Assembly (NCBI GenBank): GCA_031254735.1 | Contig: JAIRTU010000226.1 | Location: 1-6,213, forward strand | DNA length: 6,213 nucleotides | Origin: Bacteroidales bacterium | GTDB lineage: Bacteria; Bacteroidota; Bacteroidia; Bacteroidales; WCHB1-69 | Reading direction: 5' to 3' | Shown: one piece after another, positions 1 through 5,693 of the stretch | How the letters are laid out: each line of letters starts with the position of its first letter | Position numbering within the stretch: the stretch's first letter is position 1 | The notes under the pieces: model-generated | The model's input: only the letters and a program-made list of their open reading frames with translations | The model's database searches: none | Told to the model about the DNA's origin: nothing | Program-made: the position numbers and the translations under genes

Positions 1-215
1 TTTTCCCCAATCCTGCCCAAACGCAGTTTACTGTTACTCATACGGAAAATGCAACTATTACATTGTATAACTTAGTGGGACAAAAAGTACGGCAACTTGC
101 AGGAAAAGAAGAAAATACCATTATCTATACAGAAGACTTGCCACAAGGCGTCTATCTACTGAAAATAGAAAAAGGAAATGCCGTCCTTACCAAAAAAGTA
201 CAGATAATACGATAA
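1..215 (+). CDS. C-terminal end of a T9SS-secreted protein (type A sorting domain), 5' partial
   Basis: Only the last 70 codons are present, with the frame starting at base 3 and a TAA stop at 213-215. The peptide reads as a Por secretion system (T9SS) type A C-terminal domain. It has the opening FPNP motif at residues 1-4, a beta-strand pair ending in ITLYNLVGQKV (about 19-29), the LPQGVYLLKI segment (about 48-57), and the terminal KKVQIIR with a basic last residue. In this family the domain directs a Sec-exported protein through the outer membrane by the type IX system and is then removed by the PorU sortase, usually with attachment to A-LPS or release. The enzymatic or adhesive part of the protein lies to the left of the window, so its function cannot be given. 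A strong terminator follows within about 25 nt, so this is the last gene of its transcript. Confidence 0.9.
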   Translation, partial: FPNPAQTQFTVTHTENATITLYNLVGQKVRQLAGKEENTIIYTEDLPQGVYLLKIEKGNAVLTKKVQIIR

Positions 216-236
216 AAATAATTTGTATGATTACAC

Positions 237-270
237 AAATAAAGACGTTGCAAGCAACGTCTTTTTATTT
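237..270. terminator. Strong intrinsic terminator, probably bidirectional
   Basis: An 11-base arm AAAGACGTTGC (241-251) is followed by AA and its exact complement GCAACGTCTTT (254-264). In practice this gives a 10-bp stem with a CAAG tetraloop. The right arm runs into TTTTTATTTT, so the plus strand gets a U-rich tail. On the minus strand the same stem is followed by TATTTGT, which is weaker but usable. It sits between two convergent genes, 22 nt after the T9SS cargo stop and about 205 nt past the stop of the QC-like gene. Confidence 0.9.
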
Positions 271-278
271 TGTATTGT

Positions 279-299
279 CCCATAAATCCCAGTTCAGAC
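279..299. repeat. Short dispersed repeat, copy 1 (core ATAAATCCCAGTTCAGAC)
   Basis: The 18-base core ATAAATCCCAGTTCAGAC at 282-299 is preceded by CCC. It recurs with one change (ATAAATCACAGTTCAGAC) at 420-437 and exactly at 441-458. This copy continues into GGCGTGAAAGT and the CCCC-GGGG hairpin that follows, whereas the other two run into A-rich sequence. The copies lie in the gene-free 216-474 interval. Function is unknown. It resembles an intergenic repeat family rather than a coding remnant. Confidence 0.7.
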
Positions 300-310
300 G
301 GCGTGAAAGT

Positions 311-330
311 CCCCTTCAGGGGATTTAGGG
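311..330. repeat. Small GC hairpin CCCC-TTCA-GGGG with a second GGGG
   Basis: CCCC (311-314), a TTCA loop and GGGG (319-322) make a short stem. A second GGGG a few bases later (about 327-331) can compete for the same CCCC arm. It lies directly downstream of repeat copy 1 and may be part of the same element. It lacks a T-run, so it is not a convincing terminator. Confidence 0.45.
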
Positions 331-343
331 GCAAAAACAGTGA

Positions 344-371
344 TTAGTGGTAAGTTGTTAGTGGTTAGTTC
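344..371. repeat. Two tandem 14-bp units, TTAGTGGTWAGTTS
   Basis: TTAGTGGTAAGTTG (344-357) is followed immediately by TTAGTGGTTAGTTC (358-371), which differs at two positions. This is a head-to-tail direct repeat in the gene-free interval between the convergent genes. It may be a variable-number repeat or part of the larger intergenic element at 279-458. No function is evident. Confidence 0.6.
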
Positions 372-394
372 CGCAATGATGAAACAAAAAACCC

Positions 395-458
395 TAATCC
401 CAAAAATCACATTAATCCCATAAATCACAGTTCAGACAAAATAAATCCCAGTTCAGAC
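395..458. repeat. Clustered repeat copies 2 and 3 plus a half copy
   Basis: A half unit TAATCCCAAAAATCACA (395-411) is repeated with one mismatch as TAATCCCATAAATCACA (413-429), an 18-base step. The second of these continues into GTTCAGAC to form core copy 2 (420-437). After AAA comes core copy 3, ATAAATCCCAGTTCAGAC (441-458), ending 16 bases before the stop codon of the QC-like gene. All copies point the same way. The pattern suggests local duplication of a short module. It is in the 3' region of the minus-strand operon and would be transcribed by read-through. Confidence 0.65.
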
Positions 459-474
459 AATTAACCATTATATT

Positions 475-1470
475 TTATTCTTCGCTATAAATTATTGAGA
501 GGACAAGTTTTCCGACGGTGGAGAGTGTTTCTCTGTCGATATTGTCCATGTTGTCGCGGAGGGTGTGCCAATGTCTGTTGAAGCCTGTCCCTGTTGAAGC
601 GTCCCATTCGATGATGTCAACCATGGGAAGGTTGCGGATATTGTTCACATAAAAATGGTCATCGATGATAGGGGCGGTTTCCTGATTTTGAAAATAAGCA
701 GAAAAACCAAGCGTATTGGCTCTGTTCCAGATTTTACTCACAATATCGGGGGCGTATTGACGAGAGACCCCTTCGCGGGTGAATATCGCATTTCGTCCGC
801 CTACCATATCCAGCAAGATGCCGTATTTTGCGGAATAATTGTTCACATGCGGATTTTTCGCCCATGCCTGCGAACCCAAACACCAAAAATTATCTCCATA
901 GCTGTGTCGTTCATCTTGCGGTTCGCCGTAATCTTCCAGATCGAAAAAGATAATGTCCACGCCGATAGTCGGGGCTTTCATCTGCAAGCGGCGAGCCACT
1001 TCGAGCAGAACGCCCACGCCGCTTGCACCGTCGTTAGCACCGTCGATGGGGGTGCGGCGGTTTGCGGGATCGGGGTCGTGGTCGGCATAGGGGCGACTGT
1101 CCCAATGTGCCGCCAACAAAATACGCTTGCGGGCTTGGGGCTTGAATATGCCGATGATATTCCTCCCTTTCAACACCGTTCCGTTGTACGCTTTTGCCGA
1201 GACAGGTTGAACGGTTACCGTATCGGCAAACCGACCGAGTGTTTGCAGCAAATAATCTCCGCATGCGGTGTGTGCCTTGGTGTTGGGAACACGCGACCCA
1301 AACAAGACCTGTTGCTCTACAAAATAATACGCCGAATCTTTGTCGAAATCGGGTGTTTGTATACTTATTGTTTTCTGTTGCGAGCTGCTGTTCGGCTGTT
1401 TCTCTTTTTGATTGCAGCCTGTAAGTGTCGCAATTATTATCCATAATGCCAAGAAACCGATATTTTTCAT
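475..1470 (-). CDS. M28-family zinc lipoprotein, probable type II glutaminyl-peptide cyclotransferase
   Basis: This 331-aa protein probably converts N-terminal Gln to pyroglutamate on exported proteins. It carries a lipoprotein signal peptide with lipobox LTGC (Cys19), so the mature enzyme is membrane-anchored, probably facing the periplasm. The M28/QC fold is visible in order: AAHWDSRP (120-127), DGANDGASG with likely zinc ligand Asp147 (143-151), FFDLED with catalytic Glu179 and metal ligand Asp180 (175-180), LLDMVGG with Asp221, IDDHF with Asp270/Asp271, and HWHT with Trp301 and zinc ligand His302. The IDDHF...P...HWHTLRDN pattern matches animal QC (human Asp305/Asp306, Trp329, His330) much better than ordinary aminopeptidases. 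Human Glu202 is replaced by Asp180, and human His319 aligns with Asp285. Trp196 is a candidate substrate-binding residue in an inserted loop. The gene lies 14 nt after manC and is probably co-transcribed with it. The alternative is an M28 aminopeptidase; the family is certain, the cyclase activity likely. Confidence 0.88.
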   Translation of the reverse strand: MKNIGFLALWIIIATLTGCNQKEKQPNSSSQQKTISIQTPDFDKDSAYYFVEQQVLFGSRVPNTKAHTACGDYLLQTLGRFADTVTVQPVSAKAYNGTVLKGRNIIGIFKPQARKRILLAAHWDSRPYADHDPDPANRRTPIDGANDGASGVGVLLEVARRLQMKAPTIGVDIIFFDLEDYGEPQDERHSYGDNFWCLGSQAWAKNPHVNNYSAKYGILLDMVGGRNAIFTREGVSRQYAPDIVSKIWNRANTLGFSAYFQNQETAPIIDDHFYVNNIRNLPMVDIIEWDASTGTGFNRHWHTLRDNMDNIDRETLSTVGKLVLSIIYSEE

Positions 1471-1484
1471 TTTCTTTTTTTTTG

Positions 1485-2582
1485 TTAAACGTATTTATCT
1501 CCTTTTTGCATTTGCACATCGCTGACAAACTGACGGATTTGCTGTTCGTCCTGTTTTTTGCAGATCAGCAACGCATTATCGCTTTCGGAAACGATATAAT
1601 CTTGAAGTCCCTGCACCACCACCACTTTTCCTTTCGGCGTGTTGATGATACAGTCGTTGGTGTCGTAGGTGAAAACGTCTTTGTGTGCGTGGACGGCATT
1701 GTTGTTGTCGTCGTGTTTGAGCTGTTCAAAGAGCGAACCCCACGTCCCCAAATCCGACCACCCGAAATCGGAAGACAGCACATGTACGTTTTGTGCTTTC
1801 TCCATAATACCGTAATCTATCGAGATCGAGCGGCATTGTTCGTAGATCGTGCGTATGACTTGCTGCTCTTCCGACGTATTGATTTTGTCGGCTTCCCGGT
1901 CAAACAAATCTGCCACGTCGGGAAGAAAAATCTCAAAAGCCTTTTCTATCACAGGCAGTCTCCATACAAAAATACCTGCATTCCACAAGAAGTTTCCGCT
2001 TTCCAAAAACTGTTTTGCCAAATCTATTTCGGGTTTTTCGGTGAACAGTTTCACTTTGGAAATACGCGGTTCGGGTGCGTATTTATTGTTTTCGTCAAAC
2101 TGAATATAACCGTATCCCGTGTCGGGACGTGTGGGACGAATGCCCAATGTCAACAGCCACGGATTGTTTTCCGCACACGAAATCGCCGCTTGGATATGAT
2201 TGACAAAAGAGGCTTCGTTCAAAATAATATGGTCGGACGGTGCGACAACGATATTGGCATTGGGATTGTGTTTCTGGATTTTATAGTTGGCGTATGCGAT
2301 GCAGGGTGCTGTATTTCTCCGCATCGGCTCTAAAATAATCTGCTCGTCCGAAAGTTGCGGAAGCTGTTCTTTTACCAAATCATAATATATTTCGTTGGTA
2401 ACGATATAAATATTTTCGACGGGACAAACAGGTTTAAACCGGTCTACTGTCATTTGTATCAACGATTTTCCCATTCCCAAAATATCAATGAACTGTTTTG
2501 GGCGAGATGTTTTGCTCAGAGGCCAAAAGCGGACGCCCACTCCGCCTGCCATAATTACGCAATAATTATTTTTGTTTACCAT
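1485..2582 (-). CDS. manC: Mannose-1-phosphate guanylyltransferase (GDP-mannose pyrophosphorylase), short form
   Basis: This 365-aa cytoplasmic enzyme makes GDP-mannose from mannose-1-phosphate and GTP, feeding mannose and fucose/rhamnose-type sugars into surface polysaccharide or LPS glycans. The nucleotidyltransferase signature is at residues 11-31: MAGGVGVRFWPLS followed by KTSRPKQF, i.e. GxGxRxWPxSxxxxPKQ. Further family motifs are EPMRRNTAP (85-93), APSDH with the metal-binding Asp117 (114-118), FTEKP (180-184), GNFLWNAGIF (197-206), DYGIMEK (256-262) and GWSDLGTW (274-281). It ends at about 365 residues and so lacks the C-terminal cupin phosphomannose isomerase domain of the bifunctional ManC/AlgA form. 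Mannose-6-phosphate isomerase must be encoded elsewhere. The start ATG is followed within a few codons by the first beta strand, as expected. It is 14 nt upstream of the QC-like gene and 124 nt downstream of the SprT-like gene. Confidence 0.95.
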   Translation of the reverse strand: MVNKNNYCVIMAGGVGVRFWPLSKTSRPKQFIDILGMGKSLIQMTVDRFKPVCPVENIYIVTNEIYYDLVKEQLPQLSDEQIILEPMRRNTAPCIAYANYKIQKHNPNANIVVAPSDHIILNEASFVNHIQAAISCAENNPWLLTLGIRPTRPDTGYGYIQFDENNKYAPEPRISKVKLFTEKPEIDLAKQFLESGNFLWNAGIFVWRLPVIEKAFEIFLPDVADLFDREADKINTSEEQQVIRTIYEQCRSISIDYGIMEKAQNVHVLSSDFGWSDLGTWGSLFEQLKHDDNNNAVHAHKDVFTYDTNDCIINTPKGKVVVVQGLQDYIVSESDNALLICKKQDEQQIRQFVSDVQMQKGDKYV

Positions 2583-2706
2583 ATATGTGTTTTAATGTTT
2601 AGTTTTTGATTTGCAGCTTCTCCTATTGCCCGAAAGAAAACGTTTCGCCGTTGCCGGCGGCACAATGCAAGGCAGAGTGTGGCTGTAATATATTGATAAT
2701 TGTTTA
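2583..2706 (-). other. Intergenic leader of manC with a weak GC inverted repeat
   Basis: This 124-nt gap separates the SprT-like gene from manC. It holds GCCG (2647-2650) that can pair with CGGC at 2655-2658 or at 2658-2661, a short stem with no immediate T-run on the minus strand. I see no TAnnTTTG -7 element for manC on the minus strand here, so manC may be transcribed from further upstream or from a divergent promoter. The stem could be a weak processing or attenuation site. The evidence is thin. Confidence 0.25.
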
Positions 2707-3357
2707 TTATTCATTTTTATCCTTTTGGGGTAAACAGACTTCCAACAAAGGGTGGCAGCGATACATTTTTTTTGTTTTCAAATCTTTACACAAATAATAT
2801 TTTCGCAACAACTTTTGTTTTTCCATACATTTTCCCTCGTGCAAAAATACAGTATTTTCCGGTATCTCTTCCAAGTGTATTGTATGGTGAAAGCTCAATG
2901 TGTTTTCATTATATTTCTGCAATGTTTTGGTCAGCTGTACGTCCATAAAGTCGCTGCTTTTTATGTTTTGCAAATGACGGCTCAACGCTGTTTTTATGTC
3001 ATCGGGAAAAATATTCAATGCCAAAAATTGTTTGATCAGCAGCATAAAGCAGTATTTCCATTCTTTTCCGTGCGACCGTGCTTTGTAGTTTGTCCAAGCG
3101 TGCATGTGTGCAATTTCGTGAAGCAGGGTAAGCAGAAAGGTATATTTGTTCAAATCGCCGTTGACTGTAATTTGGTGCAGGTTCGACTGCCGTCCGGGTC
3201 GGCGGTACGAGCCGTGAATGCGTTTGCGGGGATTGGTAATTTTCAACTGAACAGGATACTTCTCCAACAGCAGGCAAACGTTTTCTACCGCATCGGAGGG
3301 CATATATTTGTACAAAATCGTTTTATCCGATGTAATCATACGTTTTTGTGTGGTCAT
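2707..3357 (-). CDS. SprT-like domain zinc metalloprotein
   Basis: This is a 216-aa protein if translated from the ATG at 3355-3357 (MTTQKRM...). The frame stays open up to an ATG at 3460-3462, but those extra 35 residues lie inside the lipoprotein gene, are unlike the family's N-terminus, and are probably not translated. An ATG six codons further in (3337-3339) is another possible start. The SprT zinc site is clear: HEIAH at residues 80-84 with Glu81 catalytic, and a third ligand His96 in SHGKEW. Before it lies the GSYRRPGRQSNLHQITVN segment, typical of the family. The SprT/Spartan group is linked to zinc-dependent proteolysis and, in eukaryotes, DNA-protein crosslink repair; the role of bacterial members is unsettled. 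The C-terminus has four scattered cysteines (177, 190, 201, 208) without the paired CxxC of a zinc ribbon. No signal peptide is seen, so it is cytoplasmic. The start overlaps the upstream lipoprotein gene by 35 nt, suggesting coupled translation. Confidence 0.85.
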   Translation of the reverse strand: MTTQKRMITSDKTILYKYMPSDAVENVCLLLEKYPVQLKITNPRKRIHGSYRRPGRQSNLHQITVNGDLNKYTFLLTLLHEIAHMHAWTNYKARSHGKEWKYCFMLLIKQFLALNIFPDDIKTALSRHLQNIKSSDFMDVQLTKTLQKYNENTLSFHHTIHLEEIPENTVFLHEGKCMEKQKLLRKYYLCKDLKTKKMYRCHPLLEVCLPQKDKNE

Positions 3358-3505
3358 TATTTTTTTGAAGATGTTCGTGAGAAAATTTTGGACAGTCGCA
3401 TTTTTTGCGTTTTTGTTTGGGAGGATATTTTTTGCTTGCACAAGCAGAAAGCGTCCCGACAAAAAGCAAAACAGCCACCAATCTGATAAAATAACGAAAT
3501 GCCAT
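3323..3505 (-). CDS. Small lipoprotein, 60 aa, lysine-rich with CxCP motif
   Basis: The protein begins MAFRYFIRL followed by a hydrophobic stretch and a clean lipobox LSAC, giving lipidated Cys22 and a mature peptide of only 39 residues. The mature part starts ASKKYPPKQKRKK, strongly basic and proline-containing, and then carries CDCPKF with Cys36 and Cys38. It ends in a polar tail. Small Bacteroidota lipoproteins with a basic linker and a CxCP(F/W) ending are familiar to me as uncharacterised proteins, so this is probably a real conserved gene rather than a chance frame. The upstream region is A-rich (AAAATAAAAAATT), typical of Bacteroidota starts. It is the first gene of the minus-strand cluster and overlaps the SprT-like gene. 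Location is the inner or outer membrane; function is unknown. The two cysteines could bind a metal or form a disulfide, which is inference only. Confidence 0.72.
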   Translation of the reverse strand: MAFRYFIRLVAVLLFVGTLSACASKKYPPKQKRKKCDCPKFSHEHLQKNNDHTKTYDYIG

Positions 3506-3559
3506 ACTCGAATAATTTTTTATTTTCCTATACTAACATTTTTTTCGGCTGAATATTAT

Positions 3560-3587
3560 TCTTACGACAGTAAAAAATGTAACTTTG
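3560..3587 (+). promoter_or_regulatory. Candidate Bacteroidota housekeeping promoter for the mlaE operon
   Basis: TAACTTTG at 3580-3587 matches the Bacteroidota -7 consensus TAnnTTTG exactly. A weak -33-like TTA lies at about 3562-3564, and the spacer is AT-rich. Transcription would start near 3593-3596 and leave a leader of about 55 nt before the mlaE ATG at 3649. The site lies in the 143-nt divergent region. No equally good element is visible for the minus-strand lipoprotein gene. Confidence 0.6.
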
Positions 3588-3648
3588 CACTTTCTCGAAA
3601 TCGAACGCATGATTTTGTTATTATAAAAACAAAGGTTAAAATTATCGA

Positions 3649-4386
3649 ATGAAAATACTTCAATTTATCGGAGAATATCTTTTATTTATGCGGCGTGTGT
3701 TTGCGCGTCCTGAAAAGATGTCTTATTTTCGGAAGCAATTGATAGAAAATATCAATTCGTTGGGTTTGGGTTCGCTGTTGATAGTAACGGTGATCTCGGT
3801 GTTTATGGGTGTTGTGCTTACCATTCAAACGTCTTTACAGACCGAAGGACCTTGGATACCCACTTGGACGGTGGGTTTTGTGGTGCGGCAATCGGTTATT
3901 TTGGAATTTTCTCCAACCATTATCAGTTTGTTTTTGGCGGGGAAAATGGGTTCGAGCATCGCTTCGGAGATAGGCACGATGAAAGTTACCGAGCAGATAG
4001 ACGCTTTGGAAACGATGGGGATCAATTCGGCGTCGCATTTGATGCTGCCCAAGATTGTTGCCTGTGCGTTGGTAAATCCTGTTTTGGTGATTATCAGTAT
4101 TTTTTTGTGTTTGATAGGCGGTTGGTTTGCCTGTGAATTTATGTCTACCATTCCGGCGGAACAATATATCGAGGGTTTGTTGGCATTTTTCCGAGCCTAC
4201 GATGTGTATTATGCGTTGATAAAGACCTTTGTTTTTGCCGTTATCATTGCTTCCGTTTCGGGTTTTTGCGGCTACAAAGCCGAAGGCGGTGCGTTGGAAG
4301 TGGGGCGTGCAAGTACACACGGCGTTGTCAACAGCAGTTTTGCCCTGTTGTTTTTCAATGTGTTGTTAACCGAAATATTCCTTTGA
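3649..4386 (+). CDS. mlaE: MlaE/YrbE-family ABC transporter permease
   Basis: This 245-aa inner-membrane permease belongs to the MCE/Mla phospholipid transport family, which moves lipids between the inner and outer membranes with an MlaF ATPase and an MlaD MCE protein. The N-terminal amphipathic stretch (about 1-35) is followed by hydrophobic segments near 40-60, 82-98, 135-165, 190-208 and 226-245. The family hallmark is the cytoplasmic EIGTMKVTEQIDALETMGI stretch (107-125), which couples to the ATPase. The GxGSLLIVTVISVFMG start of the domain and the C-terminal GYKAEGGALEVGRAST segment (208-223) are also typical. The length is normal for the family (about 245-260). The ATPase gene follows after 5 nt. 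A consensus -7 element lies about 60 nt upstream. The direction of lipid flow cannot be read from sequence. Confidence 0.94.
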   Translation: MKILQFIGEYLLFMRRVFARPEKMSYFRKQLIENINSLGLGSLLIVTVISVFMGVVLTIQTSLQTEGPWIPTWTVGFVVRQSVILEFSPTIISLFLAGKMGSSIASEIGTMKVTEQIDALETMGINSASHLMLPKIVACALVNPVLVIISIFLCLIGGWFACEFMSTIPAEQYIEGLLAFFRAYDVYYALIKTFVFAVIIASVSGFCGYKAEGGALEVGRASTHGVVNSSFALLFFNVLLTEIFL

Positions 4387-4391
4387 AGATT

Positions 4392-5156
4392 ATGATAGAA
4401 GTTTTACATTTATATAAATATTTCGACGGAAGAGAAGTGTTGAATGACGTTTCGCTTACGTTGGAGGCGGGCAAAGCCAATTTGATTATCGGGCAAAGCG
4501 GTTCGGGAAAAACGGTGTTGATGAAGTGTTTGATAGGTTTATACACACCCGAAAAAGGTGCTATTCTGTATAATGACCGCAATTTTGTGGAGTTGAAAAA
4601 GAAAGACAGAAATGTTATCCTGCAAGAAATGGGCGTTCTTTTTCAGGGCGGGGCGTTGTTCGACTCGATGACGGTGGAAGAAAATGTGATGTTTCCTTTG
4701 ACGATGTTCACCGACAAATCGGCGGAAGAGCGGGAAGAGCGGGTGAACTTTTGCCTCAAAAGAGTGGATTTGGAAAATGTCAATCATTTATATCCGTCGC
4801 AAATCAGCGGAGGAATGAAAAAGCGGGTCGCCATTGCGCGGGCTATTTCGCTCAATCCGCAATATCTGTTTTGCGACGAACCCAATTCGGGACTTGACCC
4901 CAAAACCTCATTGATTATCGACCAGCTGATTTACGAAATTACGCAAGAATACAATATCACTACCGTTATCAACACGCACGATATGAACTCGGTGATGGAG
5001 ATCGGCGATACGGTTTCGTTTATTTCGCGGGGAAAATTGGCTTGGAAAGGAAGCAATAAAGAGATTTTGGACGCCGACAACGAAGAAGTTTTGGATTTTA
5101 TTTACGCTTCCAAATTTGCCAAACATCTATACAGAAAAACACATACGAGTGATTAA
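4392..5156 (+). CDS. mlaF: MlaF-family ABC transporter ATP-binding protein
   Basis: This 254-aa cytoplasmic ATPase powers the MlaE-type lipid transporter. All nucleotide-binding elements are intact: Walker A GQSGSGKT (34-41), Q-loop Gln85 in GVLFQGGALFDSMTV as in MlaF proteins, signature ISGGMKKR (138-145), Walker B YLFCDEP with catalytic Glu163, D-loop SGLDP (166-170), and switch His196 in THDM. The start is the ATG at 4392. The frame is open further upstream to 4266, but that extension lies inside mlaE in another frame and encodes an arginine/cysteine-rich peptide unlike any ABC N-terminus. MIEVLHLYKYFDG is the normal beginning. It follows mlaE by 5 nt and precedes the CvpA gene by 21 nt. 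The palindrome TTAACGTTAA (5153-5162) overlaps its stop. Confidence 0.95.
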   Translation: MIEVLHLYKYFDGREVLNDVSLTLEAGKANLIIGQSGSGKTVLMKCLIGLYTPEKGAILYNDRNFVELKKKDRNVILQEMGVLFQGGALFDSMTVEENVMFPLTMFTDKSAEEREERVNFCLKRVDLENVNHLYPSQISGGMKKRVAIARAISLNPQYLFCDEPNSGLDPKTSLIIDQLIYEITQEYNITTVINTHDMNSVMEIGDTVSFISRGKLAWKGSNKEILDADNEEVLDFIYASKFAKHLYRKTHTSD

Positions 5157-5177
5157 CGTTAACGGTTGGTTGTTGTC

Positions 5178-5693
5178 ATGAAAGTATTGGACGTCATTAT
5201 TTTATTAGCCGTTATCTGGTTTGCAATTCGCGGGTTTAAAAAAGGTTTTATCGGAGAATTGTTTTCCCTTTTGGCATTGATAATCGGCGGGTGGGCAACG
5301 GTGCATTTAACCGATTATACCTGTTCGCTGTTGCATTGGGACAATCCCGACAAATGGTTGTTGGCGGCAGGAATTACTTTTATGGCGGTGGTGGTGATAG
5401 TGTTGCTGGTGGGAAAACTGTGTAAATCGGTTTTTAATTTTGTCTTGCCTGAATTTTTCGACAAACTGTTGGGTTTGGTTTTCGGCGGCGGAAAGGTGAT
5501 CGTGTTGGTTGGGATATTGTTTTACTTTGTTTCAAACGTGGATATGCAGGAAAGGATATTGACTGCCGACAGAAAATCTTCGTCCTTTTTCTACCGTCCG
5601 TCGTTGAAAGTGGCGGAATTTCTGCTGCCGCAATTTGACAGGTTGAAGCAATACCATTTTAAATTTAACAAAAAAGAAGACATTGTCCGATGA
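5178..5693 (+). CDS. CvpA-family inner-membrane protein
   Basis: This 171-aa integral membrane protein has four hydrophobic segments, at about residues 3-17, 25-45, 60-80 and 100-120, and a mostly hydrophilic C-terminal tail of about 50 residues. The N-terminal pattern LDVIILLAVIWFAIRGFKKGFIGELFSL is that of the CvpA (colicin V production) family, including the G-F-x-x-G-F turn and the following Glu. In E. coli CvpA is needed for colicin V production and envelope robustness; its molecular role is unknown. I start it at ATG 5178. A TTG four codons earlier (5166) is in frame but unlikely, since MKVLDVI is the family start. It sits 21 nt after the ATPase gene, and its stop overlaps the coaE start by 4 nt (ATGA), so translation is probably coupled. 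Confidence 0.88.
   Translation: MKVLDVIILLAVIWFAIRGFKKGFIGELFSLLALIIGGWATVHLTDYTCSLLHWDNPDKWLLAAGITFMAVVVIVLLVGKLCKSVFNFVLPEFFDKLLGLVFGGGKVIVLVGILFYFVSNVDMQERILTADRKSSSFFYRPSLKVAEFLLPQFDRLKQYHFKFNKKEDIVR

Noticed and set aside
152..334. 60-aa open frame on the minus strand
   Set aside because: It runs through the terminator and the repeat region and overlaps the T9SS domain. Its N-terminus is encoded by the repeat and hairpin, so it is most likely a spurious product of the repeat.
279..458. CRISPR array
   Set aside because: The repeat copies are 18 bases and irregularly spaced (about 120 bases, then 3 bases apart), with no spacers of constant length and no cas genes nearby.
655..1446. 263-aa open frame on the plus strand
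   Set aside because: It is antisense to the QC-like gene, whose catalytic motifs are intact. The plus-strand translation shows no recognisable domain.
1425..2333. 302-aa open frame on the plus strand
   Set aside because: It lies wholly opposite manC and the gap after it. The peptide is rich in Phe, Val and His with no family pattern, as expected for a shadow frame.
2779..2812. Possible minus-strand promoter for manC (AAGATTTG on the minus strand)
   Set aside because: It has a mismatch in the conserved TA of TAnnTTTG and only a loose -33 match, and it would lie inside the 3' end of the SprT-like gene with a leader of about 190 nt.
2752..3486. 244-aa open frame on the plus strand
   Set aside because: It is antisense to the SprT-like and lipoprotein genes, both of which have clear motifs. 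No domain is visible in it.
4266..4391. 42-residue N-terminal extension of the MlaF frame
   Set aside because: It overlaps mlaE in another frame and is Arg/Cys-rich. The ATG at 4392 gives the normal ABC ATPase N-terminus.
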